Shown here piece after piece: positions 1-11,025 of a DNA stretch of 64,000 nt. The DNA lies in NCBI GenBank assembly GCA_015832175.1, contig WJXW01000008.1:2232001-2296000 (forward strand). The letters are read 5' to 3'. Origin of the DNA: Paraphaeosphaeria minitans (Eukaryota; Ascomycota; Dothideomycetes; Pleosporales; Didymosphaeriaceae). The first letter of the stretch is position 1; every line of letters begins with the position of its first letter. Both the position numbers and the translations under genes were made by a program. A model generated the notes under the pieces. That model ran no database searches, was not told the origin of the DNA, and saw only the letters and a program-made list of their open reading frames with translations.

Positions 1-127
1 CGTACCCCAACCCAACTCTAAATCTATGTCTGGCACACAGAGCATTCCTCCGGTCGTGCTAACGCCACCCTGCGCGCAGACCATAACGTAATCTAGGCCA
101 ACATCGTCGACGTGAGTTGTGTAAACG

Positions 128-557
128 GGTAGTAGTTAACGGGCAGGTCTCTAAGTAATTGCGGGCAGGCCTGCAATCAGATCCGGTCAAGCTCGCGCAG
201 GGATTTCTACAGGCTAAGGCGCGACTTGTTTTTACCCTTGATTTAGAGTAAATAACGCGAAAATATTTTTTTGGTGACTAACTTGCTGTAACGTTACTAG
301 AGGTATATATTTAAAAGACGCGTATAATTGATTTTCCCTATAATTGTTAATAATAACAGCAATAGTGCGCGTGTTAGTAATATAATAAGCATAATGCTAG
401 CAATAGAAAACACTAAGAAACTAGGCAATATGCCTCTAGAACTATTCATAAGCTGTAACTTAATCTCTGTTTACTATATAAATACAGTACTAATTAAACA
501 TTAAAAAGTGGCGCCTTAGCCTGCAATTACTTAGAGACCTGCCCGTTAACTACTACC
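128..557. mobile_element. MITE-like element with 35-bp perfect terminal inverted repeats
   Basis: Bases 128-162 are the exact reverse complement of 523-557 (35 bp, containing GTTAACGGGCAGGTCTC). A second inverted block of 12 bp follows: AGGCTAAGGCGC at 211-222 pairs with 511-522. The left arm has 48 extra bases between the two blocks (163-210), which include the palindrome GCAGGCCTGC and a piece that reads as an inverted copy of the arm itself. The interior is AT-rich and has no transposase frame, so this is a non-autonomous element of about 430 bp. TA at 130-131 and 554-555 could be a TA target duplication (Tc1/mariner style), but it cannot be separated from the inverted repeat. The transposon family is not identified. 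Confidence 0.8.
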
Positions 558-2621
558 GGCAATGATGGATGAGATTCCCGACTCTTACGGGCTAGACGGC
601 ATCCTGGCGGAGGCGCTCAGATCGCGGGCGAAGTGGCGCGCCGCTGATGTGAGTGTTTGCTGCAGGTACGCTGGCGGCGGCTGGCCCAATAAGCCCCGAG
701 CAGACAGTACTGTGCGGATGCGGATGTGGATGGGGATGCAGATCGAGTCGCGTGAGCACACCCTGAGTAGTGGTTAGCTCAGGACCAGGGCAAGCTTGTT
801 TACGGTAGACTTGTGGGCCGTTCCCGAAGATTCGCCTGGACTGATGCGGATTGCGAGGTGCGAACGGAGGACTTATAGGCCTGCTAAATTTGGCCCCTCG
901 AGCGATTGTGGGATTAGGTATCTACCTAACATAGACAAGTGTTAGGCTGGCCCCGAAGCGCCACTTGCGTAGGAATCTTGCTTACTGTATATACGTGTGT
1001 AGAATGTGATGAACGCAAGTAATTCGTCGATTAGAATTACTGGCGTATTCGGAAAGATAGCAGAAGGTGGGGGCTGTGTGGTGTGTCTCCAATCGTTTTC
1101 AGTGACTCTCTCTGCACCGAGGGAGTTGTGCGTTGCGGTTGGACGTATTGTAGAGCCCTAAACGGGGACATCCATGGGCAATGTGCTATTCTCCTTCCCA
1201 CGTTGCCTGCGGCCCACGGCACTGACCACTCGGAGGAGTTCGTCTGCTGTCACGGACTTCTTCGGTTCGTTGACAAGACACAAGCATCATTGCCACTTGT
1301 TGAAGACTGTTGGAGAGAAGCCAAGGATATGAGGTCGAGAGAGAGGAAATGAAATCAGATGGGCATTGCGTCAACTTTAGATCAACGACCAGATGTATGG
1401 CCAAAAATTGGTAACGGAAAACAACAACAAGCCATAGCGATGCATGGCTGTTGGATCGATCCGTCACGATGGCATCGGAAAAGAGCTGATCCTAGCGACG
1501 GTGTGCGTGATCTAAAATCTGTCATATGGTGATGGAGTAAAGAGAGGACTCGATTGCAGGTGTCGACTACTACGTACCCAACGGGTGGGGATCTGAGTTC
1601 TGCTCCAAAACCTTCGAACAGGCGTCCAGCACCGCTCGTACCGTACCTAGCATTTCTCCCGCGAGTGCGGAAGATGAAGGTTTCGGACTTCGGGGACATA
1701 TGTTCTGGGTCCACGAGAGGTCAATTAAGCGACATGTGAGAAAGGTGCACCTGAAGCAGGCCGTCCCGGCAAAAGCTTGATCAAGAGCCGCAACGCACGT
1801 CCAAGGGGGCCCATGCAGCGATCGCACTGAAGATTGATGTGAGCGTGTGGCACTGCCGCACCGGAAAAAGCTCGACATGGGATTTTCCCTCTTGCGGACC
1901 GACCAGTGACCAAGGCTGCCCAACCTATCTTCGACTTGGCGCGACGCCTGCTCGCTAGGTAGGTAACCCAACGACTCTCTCTAGCAATGTACAATCCCGG
2001 CACCACCGCTGACGTGGGCTACCATTCGCGCCCTTCGCCCTGTACCGACAGCCCGAGCGATACGAAAATCCTCTGGCTTGCCTATGCGCAGTCATTCTTC
2101 GCCCTCGCGAGCGCTCGTGGCTGGCGGAGGAGGACGCCCGCGGCAGCTCCCACACTCATGTATTTGGCGCTGTCAGCGGCCACCATGTAGCAATGCCTCA
2201 TTCCGATCGCGGGTCGTGGACGGGCCAGCAGCGAATCAAAATCATGACCCATTGCTAGCGTTCACGAGGGTCAGTGCTGGGCCTGGGTACCCATCAGCGT
2301 ATATACGCTCCCCCTCATGCGTTTCACCTTCTCGGTACACAGAGCCTCTTCGTTCCTTTCTATTCCTGTCAGCGACCGGGGTGCTACTAGCTACTGTTCT
2401 CCACATTTTGCGCGAAGCTTCTAGTGTAGACTACCGACCTTCGACCCCACCACGAGGCTATACAAGCCCGATTCGGGAATCGGCCTGCACTTTACAGACC
2501 CTCGAACATACCATAACTTCTCAAGGTCCGCTACTTCACACTCCCTACAGCAATCCCAGCATCTACGGACAGCACCGGGCAGCTCTACTCGACTCCAGTT
2601 AGCTACACATCACGGCAAACA
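558..2621. other. Intergenic region, no supported gene
   Basis: GC-balanced DNA. Several open frames of 60-170 codons overlap one another on both strands, but none has a recognisable domain, and several begin at non-ATG codons. I read them as chance frames. A short imperfect hexamer repeat (GCGGAT-like, four units) lies at 714-737. The last 200 bases before 2622 are rich in C and T, as is common in fungal 5' untranslated regions. Confidence 0.5.
2457..2464 (+). promoter_or_regulatory. Possible TATA-like element of the transcription-factor gene
   Basis: GGCTATAC lies about 160 bases upstream of the ATG at 2622, followed by pyrimidine-rich DNA of the kind seen at fungal transcription starts. 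This rests only on position and resemblance, so it is weak. Confidence 0.25.
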
Positions 2622-4483
2622 ATGGACGCAGACAGACGGCTTGTCAAGGCTCTCGAAGCCGCCAACGATGCCCTTCAACATCTTTCCATGTCACCGGACT
2701 TCGGATGCCTGGACTGCACACACATCGACCGTCTACTTGCCAGGGTAGTCGACCTACCAACGGAGGGAAATCAGAGGAACAGCAGGCGCAACCTATTGGT
2801 TATACGCCAATGGATGGTCACAGAGGGACCCGGCGTCGTACTGCTGGAGGTGCTTGGACAGCTGTACTGGCGGTTGGGCGAGCTCAACGCGAAGCAGTTT
2901 GACAAGTTCAAGACTACACTACAGGCACAGCAGCCCTACCTTAGACTCATCCAGGATACCGGAGCCGCCACGCTTGTGATCCAGCGGATCCGTCACATCC
3001 AAAGATCCAAGGCAGATGCATGCCAGGACTTTCTATGCGAGATTTCAGATGTGACTGGCGCAAAGGGTGAGCATATACCATTGAATAGCTTAACGGTGGA
3101 TGCTGACTAGATCCAGTTGATTCACCAATGGCAGACATGGATGTGATGCGTGCCAGGTCGAGCAGCCCCTTCTCGCCTGGACACTCTTCACATTCCTCAC
3201 ACCTCTCTGTTCATTCTTTTGATAGCTCATCCTCCCACGAGGAAGCATACACAAGCCTGATCAAGTATGTGCCTGACAGCAGCCTCTTCGGTGCAGACAT
3301 GGAACAGCTTTTGTTTGACTTCTTCATCAACGGAATCTGCCCGGGTCGCACACCCTCGGCTCAGACCAATACCTATCTTTCCCTTCTTCAGACCGCCAAC
3401 ATTTGCGAGAGCACCAAGTATGCGCTCTTGAGTCTCAGCGCTTCTTATATTCGCGAGTACCTTCATTCGGACAAAGAACGCTACCACCAGGCTGAGCTTT
3501 ACTACTCCGGCCAGGCTTTCCAGGCCCTTGGCCACCAGATCAGCAATGGGGAGAACTATGAAGCCGCGCTCGCCACAACCATGCTGCTCATGCATCACGA
3601 TGCCATCAACGACTCAGACGAGGCGAGTATGTGCTGGTCCGTTCACGCCAACATTTTCGACATCATCCCATCAGAGTTCATCGACCACGCATCAGATCCA
3701 GTCCTCTACATGCGCACCCAGCTCGTGCTTGCGCGCACTGGTCAAACGGCATACACAGTTGAGAGTGCCCCATTGCCACAGTCCCTGAACGCTAGCAATT
3801 GGCTTGACGGCATGCAGAATGGAGATGCGCAGAAGATCTGCAGCATCCTGGGCATGTCCCCTCAACTCGTTTCCTTCGTTTCCTCCATTAACTCGCTCGC
3901 GACCGAGAACGCACATAATAAGCACATGTACGCGCAGGTGCTGGAGCAACAAATACAAAACCTCACGCAGTGGACCCCGGAGCCGGAGGGCGATGGACGC
4001 GACATCATTCTCGCTACTGCAGAGTCTTTCAGACTCGCCGCACTCGTCTACTTGCGATGTCGTCTGTATGGGTAAGTACATGTTCCGTCATATCGCGTCC
4101 CACACACATTCTGACAACGCGACAGTCTGACGCGCTTCAATCCCGCCATCATGGAACTCAATGACGCGCTGACCGCCGTTATCTTCTCCCTCCCTGTCAA
4201 GGGACATCTCTACACTGCGATCTACCCTGTCTGGCCTGTCTTCATCGCTGCCGTCACGGCAAACTCCGACAAGCGTGACTGCCTCTACCAGCGTGTCGTG
4301 CCAATCCGCGAGGGCGACAAGAACACACTCCCTGCCGTCCTCAAGCGCGTCTCGGGCATGCGCATCTGCCTCGCAAAGCAGGACCCAACCGTGCTGCTTC
4401 GCGATGGCTGGTGGGACGAGATGCTCCTCCCGAGCAGCAGCAACACCGCCGTGTCGGCCAACCGCCTCCTGTGCCTCGGCTAA
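2622..4483 (+). CDS. Fungal-specific transcription factor domain protein (no zinc cluster), 585 aa, three exons
   Basis: Proposed join of 2622-3066, 3117-4071 and 4126-4483, giving 1758 nt in frame (585 aa plus stop). Intron 1 (3067-3116) starts GTGAGC, has GCTGAC as branch site and ends ATCCAG; an alternative AG at 3110 is also in frame. Intron 2 (4072-4125) starts GTAAGT and ends CGACAG. Both remove stops that otherwise split the gene. The ATG has a good context (CAAACAATGG). Residues 1-148 are helical and unassigned; about 155-185 is a Ser/His-rich linker. From about 190 to the end it resembles the C-terminal 'fungal specific transcription factor domain' (Fungal_trans_2 type), including the region around LTRFNP where exon 3 begins. 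No Cys6 zinc cluster is visible, so DNA binding is not shown; a regulator-like protein or a partner of a zinc-cluster factor is possible. The family call is from memory of the pattern. Confidence 0.75.
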
Positions 4484-5270
4484 ACATGCTTCACTCACTT
4501 CACTGTCTATACTTGTTCACTTCACTTCACTGTCTATACCTCTTCATTTCTCTGTTGATTATTTTTACCACTTGTTTCTCCTTCTGTTTATACCCCACAG
4601 TTGCATTGAGCGTTGTATCTCTAACACGACCGCATACCAGGCGTTGGTGGCTTTCGCAGTTTTGGGCTGCATTCCGGCGATTCGATCTCCAAAAATTCTT
4701 TGAGATGGGCGCGGCCTTCATGGCTAGGACGTAACGAGGACCCGTAAAAGGGTGTCATTGTACAGGGCTTTTCGCATGCACTTCATGCTGTAGATATCCT
4801 TTCTAGCTTATACCATTCTATCACACCTACCTCTCACAACCCGAAAAAAAAATATTTGAAAATGTCCATGTCTCTGACTATCCACCCTCAAATTCACATA
4901 CCTACCACGCCCACATGCAGAATGTTGTCAGCACATCCACACTCGTCAGCCTGTCCCTTTGCGTCGCGCCTCAAAGCAGCAAGAGTCCGCCCCCATCGGA
5001 CCCCTGCACGTCTCGGCAATCCTGCATGCACTAGCCGCCATGTCTGCTCGCCCACGTCCGCCCCATAAACAAAATGCGATCGATTTGGAGGATCGGTCTC
5101 TCTGTTGAAGCTAAGTTGAAGATACGATGTAAACGCTTAGAACAAGTACATCTCGCCCCTGGCGGCGGCCACATCATCACTGAAGTATAGTGATATGCCA
5201 TGTTATTTGCAAGGGTGGGAGGTGGGAGATCTTATTGTCTGGGGCATCCAGCGGGAGCCGATCTTTATTC
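4484..5270. other. Intergenic region downstream of the transcription-factor gene
   Basis: No supported gene. A 16-bp direct repeat (ACTTCACTGTCTATAC) lies at 4497-4512 and 4524-4539 just after the stop codon, in the likely 3' untranslated region. An A-run precedes 4860. Small frames here are low in complexity and show no domain. Confidence 0.45.
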
Positions 5271-5559
5271 TCAAGCAAGTCGGTGATTTGTCGCAGCAGT
5301 GATTGTTTCCAACAAAGTTGAGAAATGAACACGAAAGGTTGAAGCCCTGGACGCGTTGACTGAGTGAAGTTCGACACAGTAGTGCGATTGCGGGAAAAGC
5401 CCATAGGTAGTAGGGATCCACAGTAGAACTTGGAGCAGCAACTGAAGTTTTATTTAGTAATGAGGTCGTTCTGCTGAGAGCATCGGGTACCAAGGATGTT
5501 CTTACTTTGGATAAAGTGGCCAGAGCATTGGACCTTTGGCGTGGTGATTCTTGCTCCAT
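5271..5559 (-). CDS. Doubtful two-exon small gene, 74 aa
   Basis: ATG at 5559-5557 in a good context (CCACAATGG on the minus strand). The support is an intron-like stretch at 5442-5505 (64 nt): GTAAGA donor, TACTAAAT branch-like sequence and CTTCAG acceptor. Splicing joins 18 codons of exon 1 to 57 codons ending at TGA 5273-5271. The unspliced frame runs to 5203 instead. A third frame (5404-5177) also looks protein-like, so the true structure may be a decayed gene. No domain is recognised and no function is proposed. Confidence 0.22.
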
Positions 5560-6428
5560 TGTGGTCAGCGGAGCAGAAGATTTAAAAACGAATCGCTAGT
5601 CTTCATCTTAATTACCGTAGTTATCTATGCTATAGTGCTCCTAAAGATCGCTAACTAACAGGAATGAAGCCCTCTTTCGCCCGATCTACTTCTATAGCTA
5701 ACAGCTGGCATAGGTAGCTCGGAATGACTCCTTACAGTTCGCTAGGGCTAGGAAATGCGGGGTGTGCCTGCCTGCGCCCAGCTATAGTGGCTCATTGTAG
5801 GTAGCGGAGAATTACAAAACGCACTGGTTTTCTGCTACGACCTGCTAAATATAGATGAGATCTACATACGCCGCTGCTGCTGAACGTTTCCGCCGCATTA
5901 ATATCCAGATTATCCAAATTCGCTCCACGTTTCCTGTCCCATTCGTATCAGCGCTTGCACTTCGAAGACGACGACGACAAAGGTCCGCAGGTACTCACCA
6001 AACTGGATAAGGCGGGCAAAGGTCGAGACCCACCCCAATGTATGGAAACACGGACTGCAAATTTAGAGACCGATCAGGTTTGGCATTGTAGGAATACTAT
6101 GTGAACCACAGTGCAGATACCTCCAAGTTTGCTAGACTGTGACAGTAGCTGTAGAACACTATGTACAGAGGGCTCTTCATCGTGCCCTAGTACCACCACC
6201 ACGCAAGAAGCTTGCGGTTTCATGTACCACTCGAGAGAACCATCATCATTTAGGTGATACCACTCCTGGCAGCTGCCTTCCCAGGTCCATGATCCATCTA
6301 TGGCTGGTGTCGACTGCACTTCCGCTGACAGGTGGTTTTGCTGGTCAACCTCCAAAATCCAATACAATTCATTCGTCCTCCCACTGTGCGCTGTTGGATC
6401 TGCTGCTCTTCCCTCGCGACGAGAACGG
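5560..6428. other. Intergenic region
   Basis: No supported gene. About 5570-5880 is somewhat richer in TA and may be an old, lightly mutated repeat. A minus-strand frame covers 6074-6466. It could be joined to the DUF7924-type gene by a 52-nt GTAAGA...CAACAG intron (6391-6442) in matching phase, but the upstream protein ends naturally without it. Confidence 0.4.
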
Positions 6429-8124
6429 CTAGCGCTTCTTACCACTGCTGGATCCAGAAGTATCAACTGGCGGTGGCTGGCGGGACTTCGCCGCTTCAGA
6501 GGCTCTCCGTATGCTCTCTCCCAAAAGGCTGTCTAGGGATTTCCGAATCTCTTCAAGCCGTTCCTCCTTCCCCCAGTCAATAATATTCCGGATATAACCG
6601 CGGAATATAATAAATTGCTCGGGGTCCTGGAGATAGAAACCCTTGATCTTCTGCATACAGTAGACCAGCTCGTCATGCTTCCACGAGATATACAGCCGTG
6701 CCTCAGTACCACTCATGGCAATGCTGAAGGCTGCACTATTTATCGGCTTGATCTCATGGCTCTGACACTTTCTTAGCTGCTCGTTCAGGCGTTCGGCCAT
6801 ATAAACGCAGGACGTGGAACCTCCAAGGCACTGGTTCGTTGCCGCCCAGAGATCCCCACCATTGCCTTTGAACTCGACGACGAGGAATGGATAGTACAAG
6901 CGCTGGCTATTCGCCATTGGTTGTGCTCCCATGGAGAGAAGCTGTGCTTGCTGCTGAGGGAATGCTGCAGGGTGGTATCCGAAAAGCGAATCAGGAACTG
7001 GATTACTGACTCTGTACTTGGATCCGGTGCTCGGAACCGCATGCTTAGCCATCGGTTGTCTATCGGCGCGATCGAGACTGTCCCACTGTTGAAAGTCCGA
7101 AAAAATGCGATCATGGAAATATTTCTCCACCTGAAATTCGTCAAGCCCCTCTATCTCAAGCCGACCTAGACCCGGATCGCGACTCAGCTCATCTAGTGAT
7201 GGCTCGGGCGAGTTACGGGCCTTGGTGACTACACGAACCAAATTGGCTACGTCGTCAGGAAATTTGTCGTGGTTCCCGCGCATGTAAATATTGTTCGAGG
7301 TCAAGTTCAATTGTCTGTAAAAGGGACCCTCAATGAGACTTCTCGCAGATGATCGGCCTGTCTCTGTACCGATATCGTCAGATGCCACGACTGATCCGGC
7401 GTGTGGAGCTCGATACCCCGTGGAAGGTGGCGTCGCCGGCACCGCAAACCCTTTGGCACCCCGTTTGTATATCTCCGGCGCCGATCTCGTGAGCTGCCTC
7501 GAAAAGAGCTCGCTGTCGGAATGTAGATGGCTGTCCGACCTGCTGTGTTTCTCTCGGTCTGAGCCAACCGACTCGAGCCACTCTAAAATAACGGTATGGG
7601 GGGATGGAGGGCGGGGACGGGGATCGACGGGATCGACGAAGTCTTTGTAGAACGAGGCGTATGGATGCTTGGGAGGGATGGGATTTGGTTGCTGTAGAGT
7701 GGTCTGCACGAGCTTAGTATTAGTCGTGGACCCATGTTAGGAGATGGAGTTATACTTGGAACGTCTCATTTACTTTCTCGTTAATTCCAGGCTGCCGTGT
7801 GTTCGTCCGTGTGAATCGGGCTCTTTTTACAGGCACAGGATCGCTTGTTGCGTCGAGTCTTCTCTTCCAAGCCAGCACGGGCGTTGTGTCTCCGCTAAGT
7901 CCTTTACGTTCTGGAGACTGCTCTAGCTGATCTGGAGACTGCTCTAGCTGATCTGGCGAAAGCTCTGTGCCTGATGTATGATAAATCAACCAGTCTTCCT
8001 AGTCTCTGGAAATGTTGACATGTATACCTGTAGCGATACTTGCCACCTCAGCCAGCAGCGTTTCTTGTAGATACTCGGGTAGCCTGATGTGCGAGCGGCG
8101 GGTCTTGGACACTGCAGCGTCCAT
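6429..8124 (-). CDS. DUF7924-type protein with PD-(D/E)XK nuclease-like core, 528 aa, three exons
   Basis: Proposed minus-strand join of 8124-8028, 7970-7756 and 7703-6429 (1587 nt). The long frame ending at 6429 has no in-frame ATG at its start, so upstream exons are needed. The acceptor at 7704 (CTAATACTAAG branch, GTGCAG) and donor GTATAA at 7755 (or GTAAAT at 7773) are phase 0. Intron 1 (7971-8027, GTATAC...CATCAG) is phase 1 on both sides and leads to the first ATG at 8124. The N-terminus is disordered with a basic KRAR stretch. The conserved region is about 230-500: PDSLFGY (D342), then PFLVVEFKG (E381, K383) and TNQCLGG, the order expected of a PD-(D/E)XK fold. The RNIIDWGKEERLEEIR helix and a Ser-rich tail close the protein. 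Nuclease activity is inferred, not shown. The family name is recalled and should be checked. It lies 0.7 kb from the RIP-mutated block. Confidence 0.7.
7911..7952. repeat. 21-bp tandem duplication inside exon 2 of the DUF7924-type gene
   Basis: CTGGAGACTGCTCTAGCTGAT occurs twice head to tail. It keeps the frame and encodes the repeated peptide SPDQLEQ near the protein's N-terminus, in a probably disordered part. Confidence 0.85.
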
Positions 8125-8408
8125 GACGAGGCGCCGGATCGTTCGTTTTAGCACAGGCAGTTGCGCCCTGGTCGAGCCGTCCTGGTCGAGGCGGAGATGA
8201 CACGAGCAGTAGGTAAGTGTTGGGGGCGCTGAGGACAAGTCTTGGCGGCGCTAGGGATTGGTCCTCGTACCGCATAATCTCATATAGTCGAGTTTTCTTA
8301 GGCTCAAATAGGAAGGTTGGTCCTCCAATGATAAGTCGCGAAGTTGGGCTAGAAATACTTCTTGGCAGCAGAACACCAGAAACCCCGCTCCTGGTTGATA
8401 TTGGTACG

Positions 8409-8471
8409 TACCTGCCTACCTACCTGCCTACCTACCTGCCTACCTGCCTGCCTGCCTGCCTACCTACCTAC
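8409..8471. repeat. (CCTR)n tetranucleotide microsatellite
   Basis: About 15 units of CCTA or CCTG in an irregular mixture. CCTG to CCTA changes are the CpA/TpG transitions expected from RIP or deamination, but the tract lies in GC-balanced DNA. Confidence 0.9.
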
Positions 8472-8644
8472 TACAACATGCCTCGTGGTCGCTTTTAAAA
8501 GGATATTGCGATATGGACGGAGCCCGTAGTGAACAGTGTTAAGTTACTAGCCCTAGCAGCGTTGCCAGCTCCTGTACTATTGCTAGCAAACAACGTGTAC
8601 TATTACTATACCTATTGCGGAGTTTCTTTAGTGTTAACCGTACA

Positions 8645-8672
8645 GGTAGGTAGGTCGGTAGGTAGGTAGGTA
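8645..8672. repeat. (TAGG)n microsatellite in inverse orientation to the 8409 tract
   Basis: Seven units of GGTA with one GGTC. It is the reverse complement type of the tract 170 bases upstream, so the two could pair as a hairpin with a loop of about 170 bases. Confidence 0.85.
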
Positions 8673-8825
8673 TGAGGTTGCGCCTCTGGAAGATTGACGT
8701 TCAAGTCACCGTACCGTAGAGTTTTCCAAGTAACGGATAACCAGGGTCTGCATGAGGCTAGCTGTATAGCGTATAGACAGGTGGCAAACGTGATTTGTAA
8801 GCTGCTAAGTATTAAATGTTAACTA

Positions 8826-8862
8826 GATTAGATTTGTGAGCGTTCCTCACATAAATCTAATC
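8826..8862. repeat. Hairpin at the edge of the AT-rich block
   Basis: GATTAGATTTGTGAG (8826-8840) and CTCACATAAATCTAATC (8846-8862) are reverse complements apart from a 2-base bulge, with a loop of about 5 bases. Base composition changes here from balanced to AT-rich. Confidence 0.7.
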
Positions 8863-10222
8863 CTAAAGTTATTATCTACTTATCCTTTATAAAGCCTTTA
8901 TTAAACTACTTCTATGGCCTTTGTTAACGCTTATAATAGCGATACTTAGTAGAGAGCTTTATTAGGTTACTCTATATAGACTAAGGTAGTAAACGCGATA
9001 GTAATAGTTTTAGTTATCTATAAGACTTACCTATAACGCTGTAGGGCCTAGCTAACCTACCTACCTATATCTAGACGTTACTAATAATTTCTCTAACGCT
9101 AAGGTGTTTAAGGTTAGCGCCACCTACTTACTATAATATAGGCGTATAACTAACCTAAGGTCTCCTATTACTAAAGGCCTATTACTTATAGATGTTACTA
9201 GCTACTATAGAGGCTAGTTAAAAAAGCTAAATTAGATATAGCTAGAGTAATAAAGTAGAAGTGTTAAAGCTATAGAAATTAAAGTAGTAAAGCTTAGTTA
9301 ACACTAAAAATAGTATAATAGTTACCTTAGGTAGGACTATAAGTATAAAATTATAACAGTGATATTAAGGTAGGCGTAAGAGGCCTATTTAGGTATATAT
9401 AGGAGAGGTTAAGGTGTTTAAGAGCGTTTTCTAGAGCCTATATTACTAGCGCCTAGTGCTAAGACCTACCTACTACTACTAACTACCTTACCTTATAATA
9501 AAATTAAAACCTCCTATAACACTATATTTTAACTATATTATATAATTATCTAGTATTAAGTATATTATTCTACTCCTCTTACAGAGCTCTATAATTATAG
9601 TATTTTATATTATTTTACTTTACTATAGAATAATGTTATTTACTACCTACCTACTAAGGGTCGCCTATTGCTAGTTTTCTTACCCTACTACTATTGCTAT
9701 ACTACCTAAACATAATAAAGTTAGCCGCCTATATAAGGATAAAACTATATATAGCTAGAAACTACTAGTATCTAGTGTTACTTATTAGTTATATACTAGG
9801 GAGGAGAAGCTTAATATTATATAGTTTATACTAGATAAAGTAAATTAGGTAGAGAATCCTAATAGCAACTATAATATAAGGATTTAGAGAGACCTTAAGT
9901 AAAAAGATAATTACTACCTACTATTATAGAGCTAGGCGCGAGGCCGAAGCGATTAAATAAAGTTTTTACTTATTAGACCAACTTTAGTACGCTAGTCCTA
10001 TGTTAGACTTACGCCCTTACGCACTAGATCTCTACGCGTTTATACCTAAGTATCTAGCTCCCTAACTATAGTTTTTATTTAATACAATTAATTAATAATA
10101 AGCCTCTATGCTGCCTATAATATAAACTATAGTTCCTATAACTACCTTAGATAAAGGCGACTAATTACGTAAGTCCTTTATAGTTAGAGCTTACTTACGT
10201 GACTAGTTTATATATATAGTAT
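8863..10222. other. RIP-mutated repeat of unknown type
   Basis: Very TA-rich, no open frame, and not a clear match to the LTR elements further right. A small inverted repeat around TTACGTAAGT lies near 10162-10205. A frame near 9890-9960 gives a basic, helix-like peptide if TAA/TAG are read as former Gln codons, but I cannot assign it. It is probably the flank or host of Gyp-1. Confidence 0.4.
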
Positions 10223-10634
10223 TATTAAATCCAAGAGGGTAGCTAGTCCTAAAGGTTTAAGGTTAGTTCTTAGGTAGGAGTACTTACGGAAGGTGAAAGG
10301 TCTTATTAATACGTTAGTATCTTAATAAAGTGTAATAAGTTAATAATATAGTCTACTAGAATCTAAATAATAGATTAATAAACAGATTAAATATAAGTAT
10401 AGAAAGCCTATTCTCGCGTTCCTATATACTTTAAGCGATTAGTAGACTAATTACTCTAATTAAACTAATTAAGCACTAATTAGTTACTTAGTATATTAAG
10501 GGCTTAGTCTAATTAATTATCTTAGCGCTCTAATTATACTAATTAGGTTATGTAACCTCTTGTGCTATGCCGCTCAAATAATAAATGTAGATATATATAA
10601 AGATTCTAAAAGGCCTAGTCTTTAGATCTTAATA
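10223..10634 (-). repeat. Gyp-1 3' LTR, U3 type C
   Basis: 412 bp. On the plus strand it runs from TATTAAATCCAAGAGGG (original TGTTAAATC) to AGATCTTAATA (original ...AACA). It shares its first 230 or so bases with all other Gypsy LTRs here, then has the type C sequence with repeated CTAATTA-like motifs. It matches the LTRs of Gyp-2 and Gyp-4. Confidence 0.85.
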
Positions 10635-10830
10635 TTATCTCCCTCCTTACTAGGATTTGTCTTTAAATTATGTAACTATATTTTATTCCTAGTTATAACT
10701 AAAGCTTACTCTATGTTATAAGTAGCATTAGCTTATTTATATTATACCTAAATAACCTTTTAAGTCTAGCACTACCTATTACTATTACCTAACTAATTTT
10801 ATTAACTCCTTTAGCAAAGTTATAGTTAAG

Positions 10831-11025
10831 TGTTGTGGTAAAAAGGGCTCGAACTATTACAGGATATTTAGGAGCAGAGTTGTAAAGAATACAAAGAGCT
10901 AATTGTAGGAAAGGATGCTAAAAGGGCAGACTATATATAAAAGAAACGAGCCTCTTAGCAAGAATCCCGTGATCTAAATTAGTGGATCTAGAAAGAATCA
11001 CAGAAGTAAGTGTTTTACTTTAACA
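10831..11025 (-). repeat. Cop-1 3' LTR
   Basis: 195 bp, TGTTGTGG...TTTAACA on the plus strand. Differences from the other copy are transitions. Confidence 0.9.

Noticed and set aside
562..2602. Several overlapping open frames on both strands (for example 2078-2602 plus, 1570-1971 minus)
   Set aside because: No domain, biased composition, mutual overlap, and some start at non-ATG codons.
3128..4075. Separate 315-aa gene starting at ATG 3128
   Set aside because: An in-phase intron at 3067-3116 joins it to the upstream frame, and its stop lies within a GTAAGT intron.
6074..6466. Minus-strand frame as a further exon of the DUF7924-type gene through an intron at 6391-6442
   Set aside because: Phase fits, but the branch site is poor and the protein already has a natural-looking Ser-rich end at 6429. 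Kept only as an alternative.
8217..8498. Plus-strand frame ending in repeated PTYL peptides
   Set aside because: The peptide is just the translated (CCTR)n microsatellite.
8409..8672. Telomere-like or CRISPR-like repeat array
   Set aside because: The units are simple CCTR/TAGG tetranucleotides without spacers and are not the TTAGGG telomere unit.
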